Positions 8,051 through 16,990 of a DNA stretch of 64,000 bases are shown here, piece by piece. Numbering within the stretch: position 1 is the stretch's first letter; each line of letters opens with the position of its first letter. The notes beneath the pieces are model-generated. The model was not told the DNA's origin and searched no databases. It worked only from the letters and a program-made list of their open reading frames with translations. The position numbers and the translations under genes were made by a program. This DNA is from DTU019 sp050949825. Lineage in GTDB: Bacteria > Bacillota > Syntrophomonadia > Syntrophomonadales > Syntrophomonadaceae. Location of the stretch: contig JBMNGL010000013.1 of the NCBI GenBank assembly GCA_050949825.1, positions 1 through 64,000 of the forward strand. The letters are read 5' to 3'.

Positions 8051-8518
8051 ATGAAGGAAGATAGAAATCTAAACTTAGCCTACGGTTCTAACTTGAACCT
8101 GGAGCAAATGGCTTATCGCTGTCCTACTGCTAAAGTCTATGGCAAAGGAATGCTTTTAGATTACCGGCTGCTTTTTAAAGGTAGAGAAGATAATGCCTAT
8201 GCCACTATTGAACCCAAGCGGGGAAGTAAGGTGCCGGTGCTGGTGTGGGAGCTGCAGCCGGAAGATGAAAAGGCACTAGATTATTATGAAGGTTACCCCA
8301 GGTTTTATGAAAAGATGGAAGTGGAATTGAACCTTGAAACCGGCGAGAGAATTACCGCCATGGTGTATATCATGACAGATGAAGTAATGGAGAGGATTCA
8401 GCTTAACCTACCTAGCCGGAGCTATCTTGAAACCGTAAAGGCCGGTTATGCTAGGGCTGGCTTTGATAAAAAATACATTGAAGCCGCTCTTGAAATCAGC
8501 GGAAAAGGAAAGGCTTAA
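8051..8518 (+). CDS. Gamma-glutamylcyclotransferase-like protein
   Basis: A 155-aa protein of the AIG2/GGCT fold: LNLAYGSNLNLEQMAYRCP is the substrate loop with the YGSN signature, and DYYEGYPRFYEK carries the expected catalytic Glu. Such enzymes cut gamma-glutamyl-amine bonds by cyclising the glutamate. Starts at 8039 and 8051 are both possible; the open frame further upstream is not needed. Placement between the amidoligase and its divergent relative suggests that it reverses or edits the amide product. Length is normal for the family. Confidence 0.82.
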   Translation: MKEDRNLNLAYGSNLNLEQMAYRCPTAKVYGKGMLLDYRLLFKGREDNAYATIEPKRGSKVPVLVWELQPEDEKALDYYEGYPRFYEKMEVELNLETGERITAMVYIMTDEVMERIQLNLPSRSYLETVKAGYARAGFDKKYIEAALEISGKGKA

Positions 8519-8566
8519 GAAGTCAGGTGCGATGAAAATTAAAAGCAATGTAAATGCATAAATAGC

Positions 8567-8621
8567 TTGATATATATTGTGTTTGGAGTGATGTATAGAG
8601 TACCAAAAACACAAGGGAGGA
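8567..8621 (+). repeat. Leader repeat copy 2 (before the amidoligase-like gene)
   Basis: GAGTGATGTATAGAGTACC and CAAAAACACA match the leader at 6921-6975 and lie at the same distance from the start codon. GTGTTTGG (8579-8586) can pair with CCAAAAACAC (8603-8612). Confidence 0.55.
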
Positions 8622-8628
8622 AAAAATT

Positions 8629-9435
8629 ATGACGCGTAAAGAAATAGTTAAAAAGCTGGGTGAGCACTTAGGCGTTACTCCAAAATACCTGTCGGTTCCC
8701 AGCTTTAACTACCAAATCACAAGCGCTGATGAGGTCTACACCATTGACCGGCATGGGGTTATTACCACTAGCGATGGGCAAGTAGTCAGCATGGAGGAAA
8801 TCTTAAATGCACCGCCACCGAGTGCAGTAGTAGCTGAAGAGGATATTACCGGGGAGATGACAATGGAGGCCGAACCTGAAGCCGGGGTAATCGAGGATAA
8901 CGGTGAGATACAAGCTTTTGACAGTATTGAAGTAAAGTTTCCTTTAGAGGGCCATTCGGCTTTAAGCCTTCGGAATCTCATTAACATGCTTTACAGCAAA
9001 CAAAACTTGTTAATGCTAGCTTTTAAGACAGAGGTTCCCTTCATGGATGATACCTTTGCTGAGGATTTAGGCAAAGAAAAGATTAACACTGTAGAAGATT
9101 TTAAAGCAGCCTTTGAAAAATTAGGAGCAGACCGGTGTCCTGGTTTGGCCTTTGATTTTTCAGAAAAAACCTTGACCTTTAAACTGGATGGAATAAATCC
9201 AGAGCCGGATATTGTAAACGCCTTTACAGAGTTTACGGCTTTAATTAACACTTTGGCTAAAACATTGAAACGGGCATCCTTTAAACAGGCCCAAGAGGAA
9301 AACCCCAAATATGCTTTAAGGACTTGGCTTATTCGGCTGGGGATGAATGGAGAAAAATATAAGGCTACCAGAAAAGCGATGTTGGCTCATCTGGGGGGTA
9401 GCTCGGCTTTTAGGACGGTGAGAGAACATGAATAA
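8629..9435 (+). CDS. Divergent amidoligase-like protein lacking catalytic motifs
   Basis: A 268-aa protein of a type often called phage virulence-related protein. Aligned by eye it follows the neighbouring amidoligase over much of its length: TRK...EHLG.T at the N-terminus, LRNLINMLYSKQNLL against RNFVNIIYSRNDLL, and ENPKYALRTWLIRLG...HLGGSSAFR against ENPKFSMRTWLNRIG...HLNGSAAWR. The strand with GIEVEF, the GIHIHL motif and the VELRGF motif are missing, and an acidic, low-complexity insert follows residue 60. I infer a catalytically dead relative that may be partner, regulator or substrate of the active enzyme. It shares a leader repeat with that gene. Confidence 0.75.
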   Translation: MTRKEIVKKLGEHLGVTPKYLSVPSFNYQITSADEVYTIDRHGVITTSDGQVVSMEEILNAPPPSAVVAEEDITGEMTMEAEPEAGVIEDNGEIQAFDSIEVKFPLEGHSALSLRNLINMLYSKQNLLMLAFKTEVPFMDDTFAEDLGKEKINTVEDFKAAFEKLGADRCPGLAFDFSEKTLTFKLDGINPEPDIVNAFTEFTALINTLAKTLKRASFKQAQEENPKYALRTWLIRLGMNGEKYKATRKAMLAHLGGSSAFRTVREHE

Positions 9436-9643
9436 AGCAGATAGATTCTTTACTCAGAAAACTTGTGACCGCTGCGGCGGCAGTTTAGAAGGTGGTAGGA
9501 TTATGTCCATGTTCAATGAGGATTGCCTTTGCATGAGCTGTAAGGAAAAGGAACTAAAGGAGCCTGATTATGACCAGGCAGTAAAAGCTGACCGTGAAGA
9601 AATCAAGAAGGGAAATTATAATTTCAAGGGCATTAAAGGATAG
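9428..9643 (+). CDS. Small zinc-ribbon phage protein
   Basis: A 71-aa protein whose start overlaps the preceding gene by 8 bases. CDRCGGSL and CLCMSCKEKE are two Cys-x2-Cys knuckles of a small zinc ribbon; the C-terminal half is charged (DREEIKKGNYNFKGI). Proteins of this shape occur next to the amidoligase-like gene in Clostridia prophages. Function unknown; translational coupling suggests the same module. Confidence 0.7.
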   Translation: MNKADRFFTQKTCDRCGGSLEGGRIMSMFNEDCLCMSCKEKELKEPDYDQAVKADREEIKKGNYNFKGIKG

Positions 9644-9692
9644 TTTATTTTTAAGGCCAGGTTGGTGCAGATAAATAAATGAAAATGAATGT

Positions 9693-9727
9693 GAAGAAGG
9701 GGCTTTCTAAAGGGAGCTTCTTTTTTT
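9693..9727 (+). terminator. Terminator-like hairpin before terminase
   Basis: GAAGAAGGGGCT pairs with GGGAGCTTC, followed by TTTTTTT. It separates the amidoligase cluster from the terminase genes. Confidence 0.6.
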
Positions 9728-9763
9728 ACTGGAAACAAAAGCAAAGTAAGGAGGTGAAGGCCT

Positions 9764-10277
9764 ATGGCAGGCAGAGGAAGACCCCCGAAGCCTACCGCTC
9801 TTAAGGTGTTGGAAGGTAATCCCGGCAAAAGACCTTTAAATCAAAATGAACCCAAACCCGAAAAGAAAGCACCCAACTGCCCGTCATGGCTGCTTCCGGA
9901 TGCCAAGAAAGAATGGCGCAGGTTATCAAAAGAGTTGGAGGAGCATGGGGCTTTTAACTCGAATAGACATGGCCGCCTTTGCCGGTTACTGCCAGGCCTA
10001 CGCTAGATGGAAGGAAGCTGAGGAATTTATCTCCAAGCACGGTTCCATTTTAAAAACCGCATCGGGATATATTCAGCAGATTCCCCAGGTGTCCATTGCT
10101 CAGCAGAACTTAAAGCAGATGCGAAACTTCTGCTCGGAACTGGGGCTTACCCCATCAGCCCGAAGCAGGCTCAATATTACTAACACCGGGGGTATTATCG
10201 AAGGTGATGCCATGGCAGAGCTTTTAGCCGGGGTACCGAACGCAGAGAATTTTATTGGCTTGGAAGAAGATGACTAA
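9764..10277 (+). pseudogene. terS: Terminase small subunit, frameshifted
   Basis: P27-type small terminase. The N-terminal part (GRGRPPKPTALKVLEGNPGK) is characteristic, and the protein continues in the next frame with RIDMAAFAGYCQAYARWKEA. Removing one G from the GGGG run at 9947-9950 joins ELEEHG to LLTRID and restores one frame to 10277. Either the prophage gene carries a real +1 insertion or the base is a sequencing error. TerS recognises the packaging site and hands DNA to TerL, so a true frameshift would block packaging. It lies directly before TerL behind a strong AAGGAGGTG site. Confidence 0.85.
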
Positions 10278-10297
10278 AGATGAAGGAGGTGATCATC

Positions 10298-11851
10298 ATG
10301 CCCTACAGTGAGGTTCATGCTAACCACGCTATCAATTTTATCCAACAATTAAAACTCACCAAAGGCAGATGGGCCGGCCAACCTTTCATCCTGTTACCTT
10401 GGGAGAAAGACCTGATTAAAAAGCTTTTTGGAACTCTTAAGGAAGATGGTACCCGGAAATATCGGACCGCCTATGTAGAGATAGGGAAGAAAAATGGGAA
10501 GTCGGAGCTCGGCGCAGCCATTGCTCTTTACATGCTTTTAGCTGATGGGGAGCCTAACGCGGAAGTGTATGTGGCCGCCTGTGACCGGCAGCAGGCCAGT
10601 ATTATCTTTAACACCAGTGTTAACTTTGTGGAGGGAAACCCGACCCTCTCCAAAGTCACAAACTTAGTGCGCTCCACTAAAAGGATTGTCTATCCCAGGA
10701 CCGGGAGCTTTTATCAAGTCTTAAGCTCTGATGTAAAATCAAAATCAGGACTGAACGCTTCCTGTGTTATCTTGGATGAGATCTGGACCTATCCTAATCC
10801 GGATCTGGCCAAGATGCTCACCACCGGTTCCGGTGATGCCAGGACCCAACCCCTCTTTTTATATCTTACTACTGCAGGCAACCAGCTTTCCGGCTATGGT
10901 TGGGAAATGCACTGCAAGGCCAAAGATATCTTGGAAGGCAGAAGAGTAGATCCCAGTTTTCTTTCTATAATTTATGGACTGGAAGATGATGCGGATATCG
11001 AAGATGAAAACAACTGGTATAAGGCCAACCCTAGTCTTGGCCATACCATTCAGATAGATCGGGTACGGGAACATTACCAGCAGGCGAAAGATGACCCGGC
11101 GGATTTAGCCCTTTTTAAACAGCTAAGGTTAAACATGTGGTTGAAGCAGGATATCAAATGGATGCCTATGGAAAAATGGGATTTGTGTAATTCCCCGGTG
11201 GATCCGGAAGAACTAAAAGGTAAAGCTTGCTACGCTGGTCTGGACCTATCATCTACCACGGATATCACTGCCTTTGTGCTGGTGTTCCCGCCAGAAGAGG
11301 AAGGGGACAAATACTATGTGTTGCCTTTCTTTTGGATACCGGAAGAGACTCTTTACCAGCGGGTGAAAAAAGACAGCGTACCTTATGACATCTGGTACCA
11401 GCAGGGGCTGCTAAACCTGACAGAGGGGAACGTGGTCCATTACGGCTTTATTGAAAAGTTCATCGAAAGACTGGGAGAGAAATACAACATCAAAGAAATT
11501 GTCTATGACCGCTGGGGAGCTACCCAGATGAGCCAGAATTTAGAGGGGATGGGCTTTATGGTAGTGCCTTTCGGCCAGGGTTTTAAGGATATGTCACCAC
11601 CCACCAAGGAAATGATGCGCCTGGTTTTAAGCCAACAAATCGCTCATGGCGGTCATCCGGTGCTTAGATGGATGGCAGACAATATTGTGGTGAGAACCGA
11701 TCCTGCCGGCAACATTAAAGTGGATAAGGAAAAGTCGGCAGAGAAGATAGACGGAATTGTAGCCATGATCATGGGCCTAGCCAGAGCCACAGTAAATCCG
11801 CCGGATGACGGGGGATCTATTTACGACCAGCGGGATATGATCATTTTGTAG
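10298..11851 (+). CDS. terL: Terminase large subunit
   Basis: Packaging motor and nuclease of 517 aa, HK97-like family. The ATPase part shows GKKNGKSE near residue 62 (Walker A variant) and VILDEIW near residue 157 (Walker B with catalytic Glu). The nuclease part shows GLDLSSTTDITAF near residue 313 and later acidic positions (YDRWGA). The ATG at 10298 behind AAGGAGGTGATC is preferred to the upstream ATG. It cuts concatemers at cos and pumps DNA into the prohead through the portal. Length and order of motifs look complete. Confidence 0.95.
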   Translation: MPYSEVHANHAINFIQQLKLTKGRWAGQPFILLPWEKDLIKKLFGTLKEDGTRKYRTAYVEIGKKNGKSELGAAIALYMLLADGEPNAEVYVAACDRQQASIIFNTSVNFVEGNPTLSKVTNLVRSTKRIVYPRTGSFYQVLSSDVKSKSGLNASCVILDEIWTYPNPDLAKMLTTGSGDARTQPLFLYLTTAGNQLSGYGWEMHCKAKDILEGRRVDPSFLSIIYGLEDDADIEDENNWYKANPSLGHTIQIDRVREHYQQAKDDPADLALFKQLRLNMWLKQDIKWMPMEKWDLCNSPVDPEELKGKACYAGLDLSSTTDITAFVLVFPPEEEGDKYYVLPFFWIPEETLYQRVKKDSVPYDIWYQQGLLNLTEGNVVHYGFIEKFIERLGEKYNIKEIVYDRWGATQMSQNLEGMGFMVVPFGQGFKDMSPPTKEMMRLVLSQQIAHGGHPVLRWMADNIVVRTDPAGNIKVDKEKSAEKIDGIVAMIMGLARATVNPPDDGGSIYDQRDMIIL

Positions 11852-11866
11852 AGGGGGTAGATCAAC

Positions 11867-12094
11867 ATGGCTAAAGATTTTGATGTGATAAATAGGCCCA
11901 AGCATTATACCGATTCCAAGATTGAAGTCATCGATTATATCGAAGATAAAAAGTTAGGGTATTGTCTGGGTAATGCCATTAAATACATTTCCAGAGCTGG
12001 TAAGAAAAATCCCGCTACCGAAGTGGAAGATCTGAAAAAAGCTAAATGGTACCTGGAACGCAGGATTTTTGAACTAACTGGTTCTAATGAATGA
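11867..12094 (+). CDS. DUF3310 small protein
   Basis: A 75-aa protein with the DUF3310 signature: INRPKHYTDSKIEVIDYIE, then LGNAIKYISRAGKKN and DLKKAKWYLERRI. This family is widespread in phages and is sometimes annotated as a nucleotide-kinase-like protein, though the evidence for that is weak. It is placed between terminase and portal with a good ribosome site. Function unknown. Confidence 0.85.
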   Translation: MAKDFDVINRPKHYTDSKIEVIDYIEDKKLGYCLGNAIKYISRAGKKNPATEVEDLKKAKWYLERRIFELTGSNE

Positions 12095-12132
12095 ATAGGA
12101 GTAGCTGCTAATGAAAAGGGGTGATGTAAAAT

Positions 12133-13362
12133 ATGGCAAACTTATTTAGATGGCTCTTTAAAGCCCGGGATAAGCCACATGATAGTGTCAGTGGAGCACC
12201 GGTCTTTTATATGGGGCAAAGTGTAGCAGGCAAGGTAGTCAATGAAAGAACCTCAATGCAGACCACAACAGTCTATGCCTGTGTAAGAATCATTGCTGAG
12301 ACAGTGGCCTCATTACCTCTGCACACCTACCGGTACCGGGGGGAAGGAAAAGAAAAGATGTATGACCATCCCCTGTACCGGATTTTGCATGATGAGCCTA
12401 ATCCGGAGATGAGCTCCTTTACCTTGCGAGAGACTATGATGACCCATCTTCTCCTCTGGGGGAACAGCTATTGTCAGATTATCCGAAATGGTCGGGGAGA
12501 TGTGCTGGGGTTATACCCGCTTTTACCGGATAAGATGGTGGTAGACCGGGATCAAAAGGGTGAGCTTTACTACACCTACCGTAAGGAAGGACAAAGCTAT
12601 TATCTGGGTACTGATGAAGTGCTGCATATTCCCGGCCTGGGTTTTGATGGGGTCATGGGCTACTCGCCAGTGGCTTTAGCTAAAAACGCCATCGGTTTAA
12701 ACATCGCCGCCGAGGAATACGGAGGCAGATTCTTTGCCAACAACGCCACCCCCACGGGGATTCTCTCCACTTCCGGGACCTTAAAGGATCCCACCAAGGT
12801 AAGGGATGCCTGGCAGGCCGCTTATGGGGGAAGTAATAATCATAAAGTGGCGGTTTTAGAAGATGGCCTTCAGTACCAGGCCATCAGCATGCCCAACTCC
12901 GATGCCCAGTTTCTAGAGACCCGGAAGTTTCAGATTGAAGAAATTTGTCGAATCTTTCAGGTGCCGCCACATATGGTGGCCGAATTAAGCCGATCCAGCT
13001 TTTCCAATATAGAAAACATGGCCATCAGTTTTGTGGTTCATACCATCCGTCCCTGGCTGGTACGGATTGAACAGACCATAAACCGTAAGCTTTTTAAGGA
13101 AAAAGAAAAGGGTCAATATTTTGTTTCCTTTAATGCTTCAGCTCTTTTGCGGGGTGATTATAAATCCCGGATGGACGGTTATGCCATTGGCATTCAAAAC
13201 GGATTCTTTTCTGTTAATGATGTAAGAAGAATGGAAAACCTGGATCCGATTCCTGAAGAGGAAGGCGGGGACCTTTATCTTACCAATGGTAATATGCTGC
13301 CTCTAAAGTTGGCGGGGGCTTATGCCAAGAAGGCCTTGGAGGAAAGCGGGGGCGAGTCATGA
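12133..13362 (+). CDS. HK97-type portal protein
   Basis: A 409-aa portal protein. Family features include an early VYACVRIIAETVASLPLH helix, GLYPLLPDKM, the WGNSYCQIIRNGRG segment, FFANNATPTGIL and the PPHMVAELSRSSFSNIE region followed by a stem rich in basic residues. It forms the dodecameric ring at one vertex through which TerL pumps DNA. ATG behind a GGGGTGATG site. Length is normal for the family; position between TerL and protease is canonical. Confidence 0.95.
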   Translation: MANLFRWLFKARDKPHDSVSGAPVFYMGQSVAGKVVNERTSMQTTTVYACVRIIAETVASLPLHTYRYRGEGKEKMYDHPLYRILHDEPNPEMSSFTLRETMMTHLLLWGNSYCQIIRNGRGDVLGLYPLLPDKMVVDRDQKGELYYTYRKEGQSYYLGTDEVLHIPGLGFDGVMGYSPVALAKNAIGLNIAAEEYGGRFFANNATPTGILSTSGTLKDPTKVRDAWQAAYGGSNNHKVAVLEDGLQYQAISMPNSDAQFLETRKFQIEEICRIFQVPPHMVAELSRSSFSNIENMAISFVVHTIRPWLVRIEQTINRKLFKEKEKGQYFVSFNASALLRGDYKSRMDGYAIGIQNGFFSVNDVRRMENLDPIPEEEGGDLYLTNGNMLPLKLAGAYAKKALEESGGES

Positions 13363-13422
13363 GGATATGTATATATATATGAAGTAATACGGGTGAAAAA
13401 GTAAATAACTTCAAGAATAATC

Positions 13423-13454
13423 AAGCATTTCTTTTCGAAGGAGTGCTTTTTTAT
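13423..13454 (+). terminator. Terminator-like hairpin between portal and protease
   Basis: AAGCATTTC pairs loosely with GGAGTGCTT and is followed by TTTTT; the word TTGTGCC and a ribosome site follow, as at other module boundaries of this prophage. Confidence 0.55.
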
Positions 13455-13480
13455 TGTGCCTAAAAAAGGAGGTTGATGGG

Positions 13481-14293
13481 ATGGATAAATTTTGGCGCTG
13501 GGTGATGAACGAAGCCCAGGATGCTGCAGTAAGAACCCTCTATTTAGAAGGGTATATTGCAGAGTCTTCCTGGTTTGATGATGACATCACCCCCAAACAG
13601 TTTAAGAGTGAGCTTTATGGTAGCGGATCTGGTTCTGATGACATCATCGTAAAGATACATTCGCCGGGGGGAGACTGTTTTGCTGCAGCTCAGATCTATA
13701 ACATGCTTAAAGAATATCCCGGCAAGGTCAGCGTCCATGTGGATGGTCTGGCAGCCAGTGCGGCATCGGTAATCACCATGGCCGGAGATGAAGTATGTGT
13801 TTCTCCCCTTTCAGTAATTATGGTCCATAATCCTGCCATGTTTATTGCAGGAGAAGTGGCGGATCTTCAGGTTGGCATTAATTTACTCAGTGAAGTGAAG
13901 GAGAGCATCATCAACGCCTACCAAAATAAGACCGGTCTTTCCCGAACGAAAATTTCTCATATGATGGATGCGGAAACCTGGATGAGTGCCCATAAGGCTA
14001 TTGAGCTTAAGTTTGCCGACAGGATTCTATATGAGGCTACCCCTATGGATACGGCGGATCATGGTTTTATCTTTGATCAGCTTACCGTAACTAACACCCT
14101 TTTAAAAAAGCTGCCGGGGATTAAAGCCAGGATGCTGGAGCAGACAGGAAGCAAAGGAGCAGATGAACCCGTAGACAACAAACAGCCTAACGATTCCCGG
14201 GAAACACCGGAGCAACCGGTTGAAGCTGATTTAAACCAGGTACCTGTAAGCCAGCTACAAAAACGACTGAATCTAATTAAAAATTGGAGGTAG
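13481..14293 (+). CDS. ClpP-like prohead protease
   Basis: Serine protease of 270 aa that trims capsid and scaffold during prohead maturation. The ClpP fold is visible: IHSPGGDCFAAAQIYNML, then DGLAASAASVITMAGDE containing the nucleophile Ser, and IMVHNPAM with the catalytic His. The ATG at 13481 behind AAAGGAGGTTG is preferred over the upstream frame. The C-terminal tail is hydrophilic (TGSKGADEPVDNKQ) and may act as internal scaffold. Capsid gene follows after 5 bases. Confidence 0.93.
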   Translation: MDKFWRWVMNEAQDAAVRTLYLEGYIAESSWFDDDITPKQFKSELYGSGSGSDDIIVKIHSPGGDCFAAAQIYNMLKEYPGKVSVHVDGLAASAASVITMAGDEVCVSPLSVIMVHNPAMFIAGEVADLQVGINLLSEVKESIINAYQNKTGLSRTKISHMMDAETWMSAHKAIELKFADRILYEATPMDTADHGFIFDQLTVTNTLLKKLPGIKARMLEQTGSKGADEPVDNKQPNDSRETPEQPVEADLNQVPVSQLQKRLNLIKNWR

Positions 14294-14298
14294 AGAAA

Positions 14299-15492
14299 AT
14301 GAAAAGAATTCAAGAATTAAGAGAAAAACGGGCCACTGTCTGGGAACAGGCCAAAAAGTTCTTAGACGAACACCGTCAGGAAAACGGCCTTATTTCTCCG
14401 GAAGACACCGCAGTCTATGAAAAGATGGAAGAAGAAGTGGTCAATCTGGGCAAAGAAATAGAACGTCTGGAGCGCCAGGAGATGATGGATAGGGAGTTAG
14501 CTGCCCCTATTAATAAACCTTTGACTACCCGTCCGGAGAGGATGGAAGAAGAAAAGACCGGCAGAGCCACCGATCAATATAAGGCTGCATTTTGGGGGGC
14601 TATGCGAAATCGGGTAAACCCAACAGTGCAAAATGCCCTTAGGATAGGCGAGGATACGGAAGGCGGGTATCTGGTCCCGGATGAATACGAGCGTCAGCTG
14701 ATTCAGGCTTTAGAAGAAGTCAATGTGATGAGAAAGCTCTGCCATGTGATTTCCACCAGCTACGGGGATAGGAAGATTCCGGTAGTGGCCAGTCATGGCC
14801 AGGCTTCCTGGATGGATGAGGCGGGACCTTTTGTAGAAAGCGATGATAGCTTCACCCAGGTTAGCCTTTCAGCCTATAAGTTGGGGACCATGCTGAAAAT
14901 CTCTGATGAACTTTTGCATGATGCCTTCTTCGATCTGGAAGGATATGTGTCCACCGAATTTGCCAGACGAATTGGAGCTGCGGAAGAAGAGGCTTTCCTT
15001 TTGGGAGACGGCAGCAGCAAGCCCACAGGGCTACTTCATACCACTGGAGGAGCTGAGGTTGGTGTCACAGCGGCCAGTCCCACCGCTATTACCATGGAGG
15101 AAGTAATTGACTTATTCTTTAGCCTAAAAGCACCTTATCGTAAAAATGCTACCTTTGTGGTCAACGATGCAACGGTAAAAGCGATCCGCAAGCTGAAAGA
15201 TGGGCAGGGCCAGTATTTGTGGCAGCCTTCCATCACTCAAGGAACCCCGGATACAATCTTAAACCGTCCAGTGGTAACCTCTCAATATATGCCGACAGCA
15301 GCCGCCAGTGAGAAAACCATCCTCTTTGGTGATCTCAGTTATTACTGGATTGCTGACCGTCAGGGCAGAACTTTTAAACGCCTGAACGAATTGTATGCAG
15401 CTAATGGGCAAGTGGGATTTTTAGCCTGGCAGCGCCTTGATGCTAAGCTAATCCTTAGCGAATCTATAAAGGTTCTTCAGCAGAAAGCCTAA
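14299..15492 (+). CDS. Major capsid protein, HK97 fold
   Basis: A 397-aa capsid protein. The first hundred residues form a charged coiled region (delta domain), followed by a likely cleavage zone near residues 85-110. The shell domain begins with TEGGYLVPDEYERQLIQAL. Other HK97 marks are LGDGSSKPTGLLH and FGDLSYYWIADRQGRTFKRL. ATG at 14299 behind GGAGGTAGAG. It assembles the procapsid with the portal and is trimmed by the preceding protease. Confidence 0.95.
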   Translation: MKRIQELREKRATVWEQAKKFLDEHRQENGLISPEDTAVYEKMEEEVVNLGKEIERLERQEMMDRELAAPINKPLTTRPERMEEEKTGRATDQYKAAFWGAMRNRVNPTVQNALRIGEDTEGGYLVPDEYERQLIQALEEVNVMRKLCHVISTSYGDRKIPVVASHGQASWMDEAGPFVESDDSFTQVSLSAYKLGTMLKISDELLHDAFFDLEGYVSTEFARRIGAAEEEAFLLGDGSSKPTGLLHTTGGAEVGVTAASPTAITMEEVIDLFFSLKAPYRKNATFVVNDATVKAIRKLKDGQGQYLWQPSITQGTPDTILNRPVVTSQYMPTAAASEKTILFGDLSYYWIADRQGRTFKRLNELYAANGQVGFLAWQRLDAKLILSESIKVLQQKA

Positions 15493-15554
15493 GCGAATAA
15501 ATAAGGGCGGGTAGTCTATTTGGCTACCTGCCTAATTTTTGAGGAGGTAGAACC

Positions 15555-16202
15555 ATGGGATACAACACAAAAAACTATACCGAGCAAGGCGGTGAGAAAA
15601 CTGTCATTGGCGGGATTTTGGAAGTTAAAGCGGGGGGTTCTTTGGAAATTAAAGAAGGAGCATTTTTAAAGGGACTCCCTATAGCTTCAAACCAGGCCAA
15701 CAGCACCGCCGCCACGGTCAGTGATCTAAAGAATAACTTCAACGACTTGCTGGCCAAGCTTAAGGATGCCGGTTTCATGGAATTTGACACCTGGAACTTA
15801 TCCGTTGCTAAAGCACCGATAACTACTGAGGGGCAGCCGATAACAGAAAATCAAAGCAAGGTTAGTGATGTTACCATTGCCGATGGCATAATCAGTGTTA
15901 CGGTTGATGTGGAAGGGCTGGTGGAGTTTGATAGTTCTAATCCTGCACAAGGCATTCATAAATGGGTAGGGATTTTAATATCTACCGGACTTTCTGATAT
16001 CACCAAAATCAAATACAACGATTATCAGCTAACACAGGCTGATGTAACAGAAGCAGCCAGTGTAGGCGGCACAGACGGAGATATCATTATGTGGCTAAAA
16101 TGTGATGAGATTATAGAAACCCCTAAGCTCTTTACGCTGTGGTCTTCCGGCTATGAAGAAACCGAATTTATGGTTGAAATAGTGGCTCCAGCAGTGGAAT
16201 AA
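15555..16202 (+). CDS. Head fibre/decoration-like protein
   Basis: A 215-aa protein after the capsid gene with a GAGGAGGTAG site. The N-terminal 90 residues (GEKTVIGGILEVKAGGSLEI, then AATVSDLKNNFNDLLAKLK) resemble the head-fibre proteins of Firmicute phages. The C-terminal half is beta-rich (VTIADGIISVTVDVEGLVEF). It probably decorates the capsid surface. Assignment rests on position and on the recognisable N-terminal segment, not on a catalytic motif. Confidence 0.65.
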   Translation: MGYNTKNYTEQGGEKTVIGGILEVKAGGSLEIKEGAFLKGLPIASNQANSTAATVSDLKNNFNDLLAKLKDAGFMEFDTWNLSVAKAPITTEGQPITENQSKVSDVTIADGIISVTVDVEGLVEFDSSNPAQGIHKWVGILISTGLSDITKIKYNDYQLTQADVTEAASVGGTDGDIIMWLKCDEIIETPKLFTLWSSGYEETEFMVEIVAPAVE

Positions 16203-16220
16203 GGAAAGGATGTGGCGGAG

Positions 16221-16529
16221 ATGACACTACTTGAAAAGGTTAAGGCCAACCTTATTTTAGACCATGACAGTGATGATGAGTTACTGGAGATGTATATCGC
16301 CGCCGCTATTTCCTATGCAGAGAGCTTTCAACATTTAAACCCGGGAACCTATGAACAAATGCCAATGTCAGCTACCACCCAGCAGGCTGTCATTATGCTT
16401 TCATCTCACTTTTACGAATCCCGGGATGGCTCTACCGGCGGTTTCTTCGGCGATAACGTTAAGGCCTCGGAGCAGGTCTGGAACGCTGTTCATCTTCTTT
16501 TGCGCATGGGAAGGGAGTGGAAGGTGTGA
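16221..16529 (+). CDS. Head-tail connector, gp6-like
   Basis: A 102-aa helical connector. The opening VKANLILDHDSDDELLEMYI and the AAISYAESFQ helix are typical of the HK97 gp6/Phage_gp6 family that forms the ring below the portal. The ATG at 16221 is chosen over the GTG at 16212 because of distance to the AAGGAAAGG site, but the GTG cannot be excluded. Followed after 114 bases by the head-closure gene. Confidence 0.85.
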   Translation: MTLLEKVKANLILDHDSDDELLEMYIAAAISYAESFQHLNPGTYEQMPMSATTQQAVIMLSSHFYESRDGSTGGFFGDNVKASEQVWNAVHLLLRMGREWKV

Positions 16530-16643
16530 AAAAAACCGGGTCTGGCCGGCAAAGAAAAAGACAGAAATGTTGCTACCGAAAAGGCAGACACAAGAATCGC
16601 AACCATGGATACGATGAAGCCTTAAAAAAAGGCGGTGAAATAG

Positions 16644-16973
16644 ATGAGCTTTGGGAAAATGATAATCCTGGTGGATATTATCGAGACTACCACCAGCCAA
16701 GACGAAGAAGGCTTTGTGAAGAAGGAAGATAACATCATCGCCAGTACGCGGGCATACCGGGAAGAACGTAACCCTTCCCGGAAATGGGTTAACCTGGCTG
16801 CCTACACCGAAGCCGATGCTTTGTTCCAGTTGCGGGTGATTCCTGACCTTGAGTTGAAAGCTGGAATGATTCTGGTCTGTGATACTGGGAGTTACACCAT
16901 CATCAATGTAGAAAAAGTAAAAGGACTCTACCTTGAGGTTTTGGCAAAAAAGCTGGAACCCACCAAGGCATAA
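16644..16973 (+). CDS. Head-tail adaptor / head closure protein
   Basis: A 109-aa protein at the usual place of the SPP1 gp16/Phage_H_T_join family. Features are a beta-rich body with VKKEDNIIASTRAYREERNP, AYTEADALFQLRVIP and the closing GSYTIINVEKVKGLYLEVLAK. It seals the head and joins the tail. Between it and the previous gene lie about 110 bases in which I see no convincing start, although a basic frame is open there. Confidence 0.8.
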   Translation: MSFGKMIILVDIIETTTSQDEEGFVKKEDNIIASTRAYREERNPSRKWVNLAAYTEADALFQLRVIPDLELKAGMILVCDTGSYTIINVEKVKGLYLEVLAKKLEPTKA

Positions 16974-16990
16974 AAAGGGGAGGGGGAGCA

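Noticed and set aside
16517..16732. Basic 71-codon frame between connector and head-closure genes
   Set aside because: It overlaps the head-closure gene in another frame, has poor initiation signals and no family pattern.
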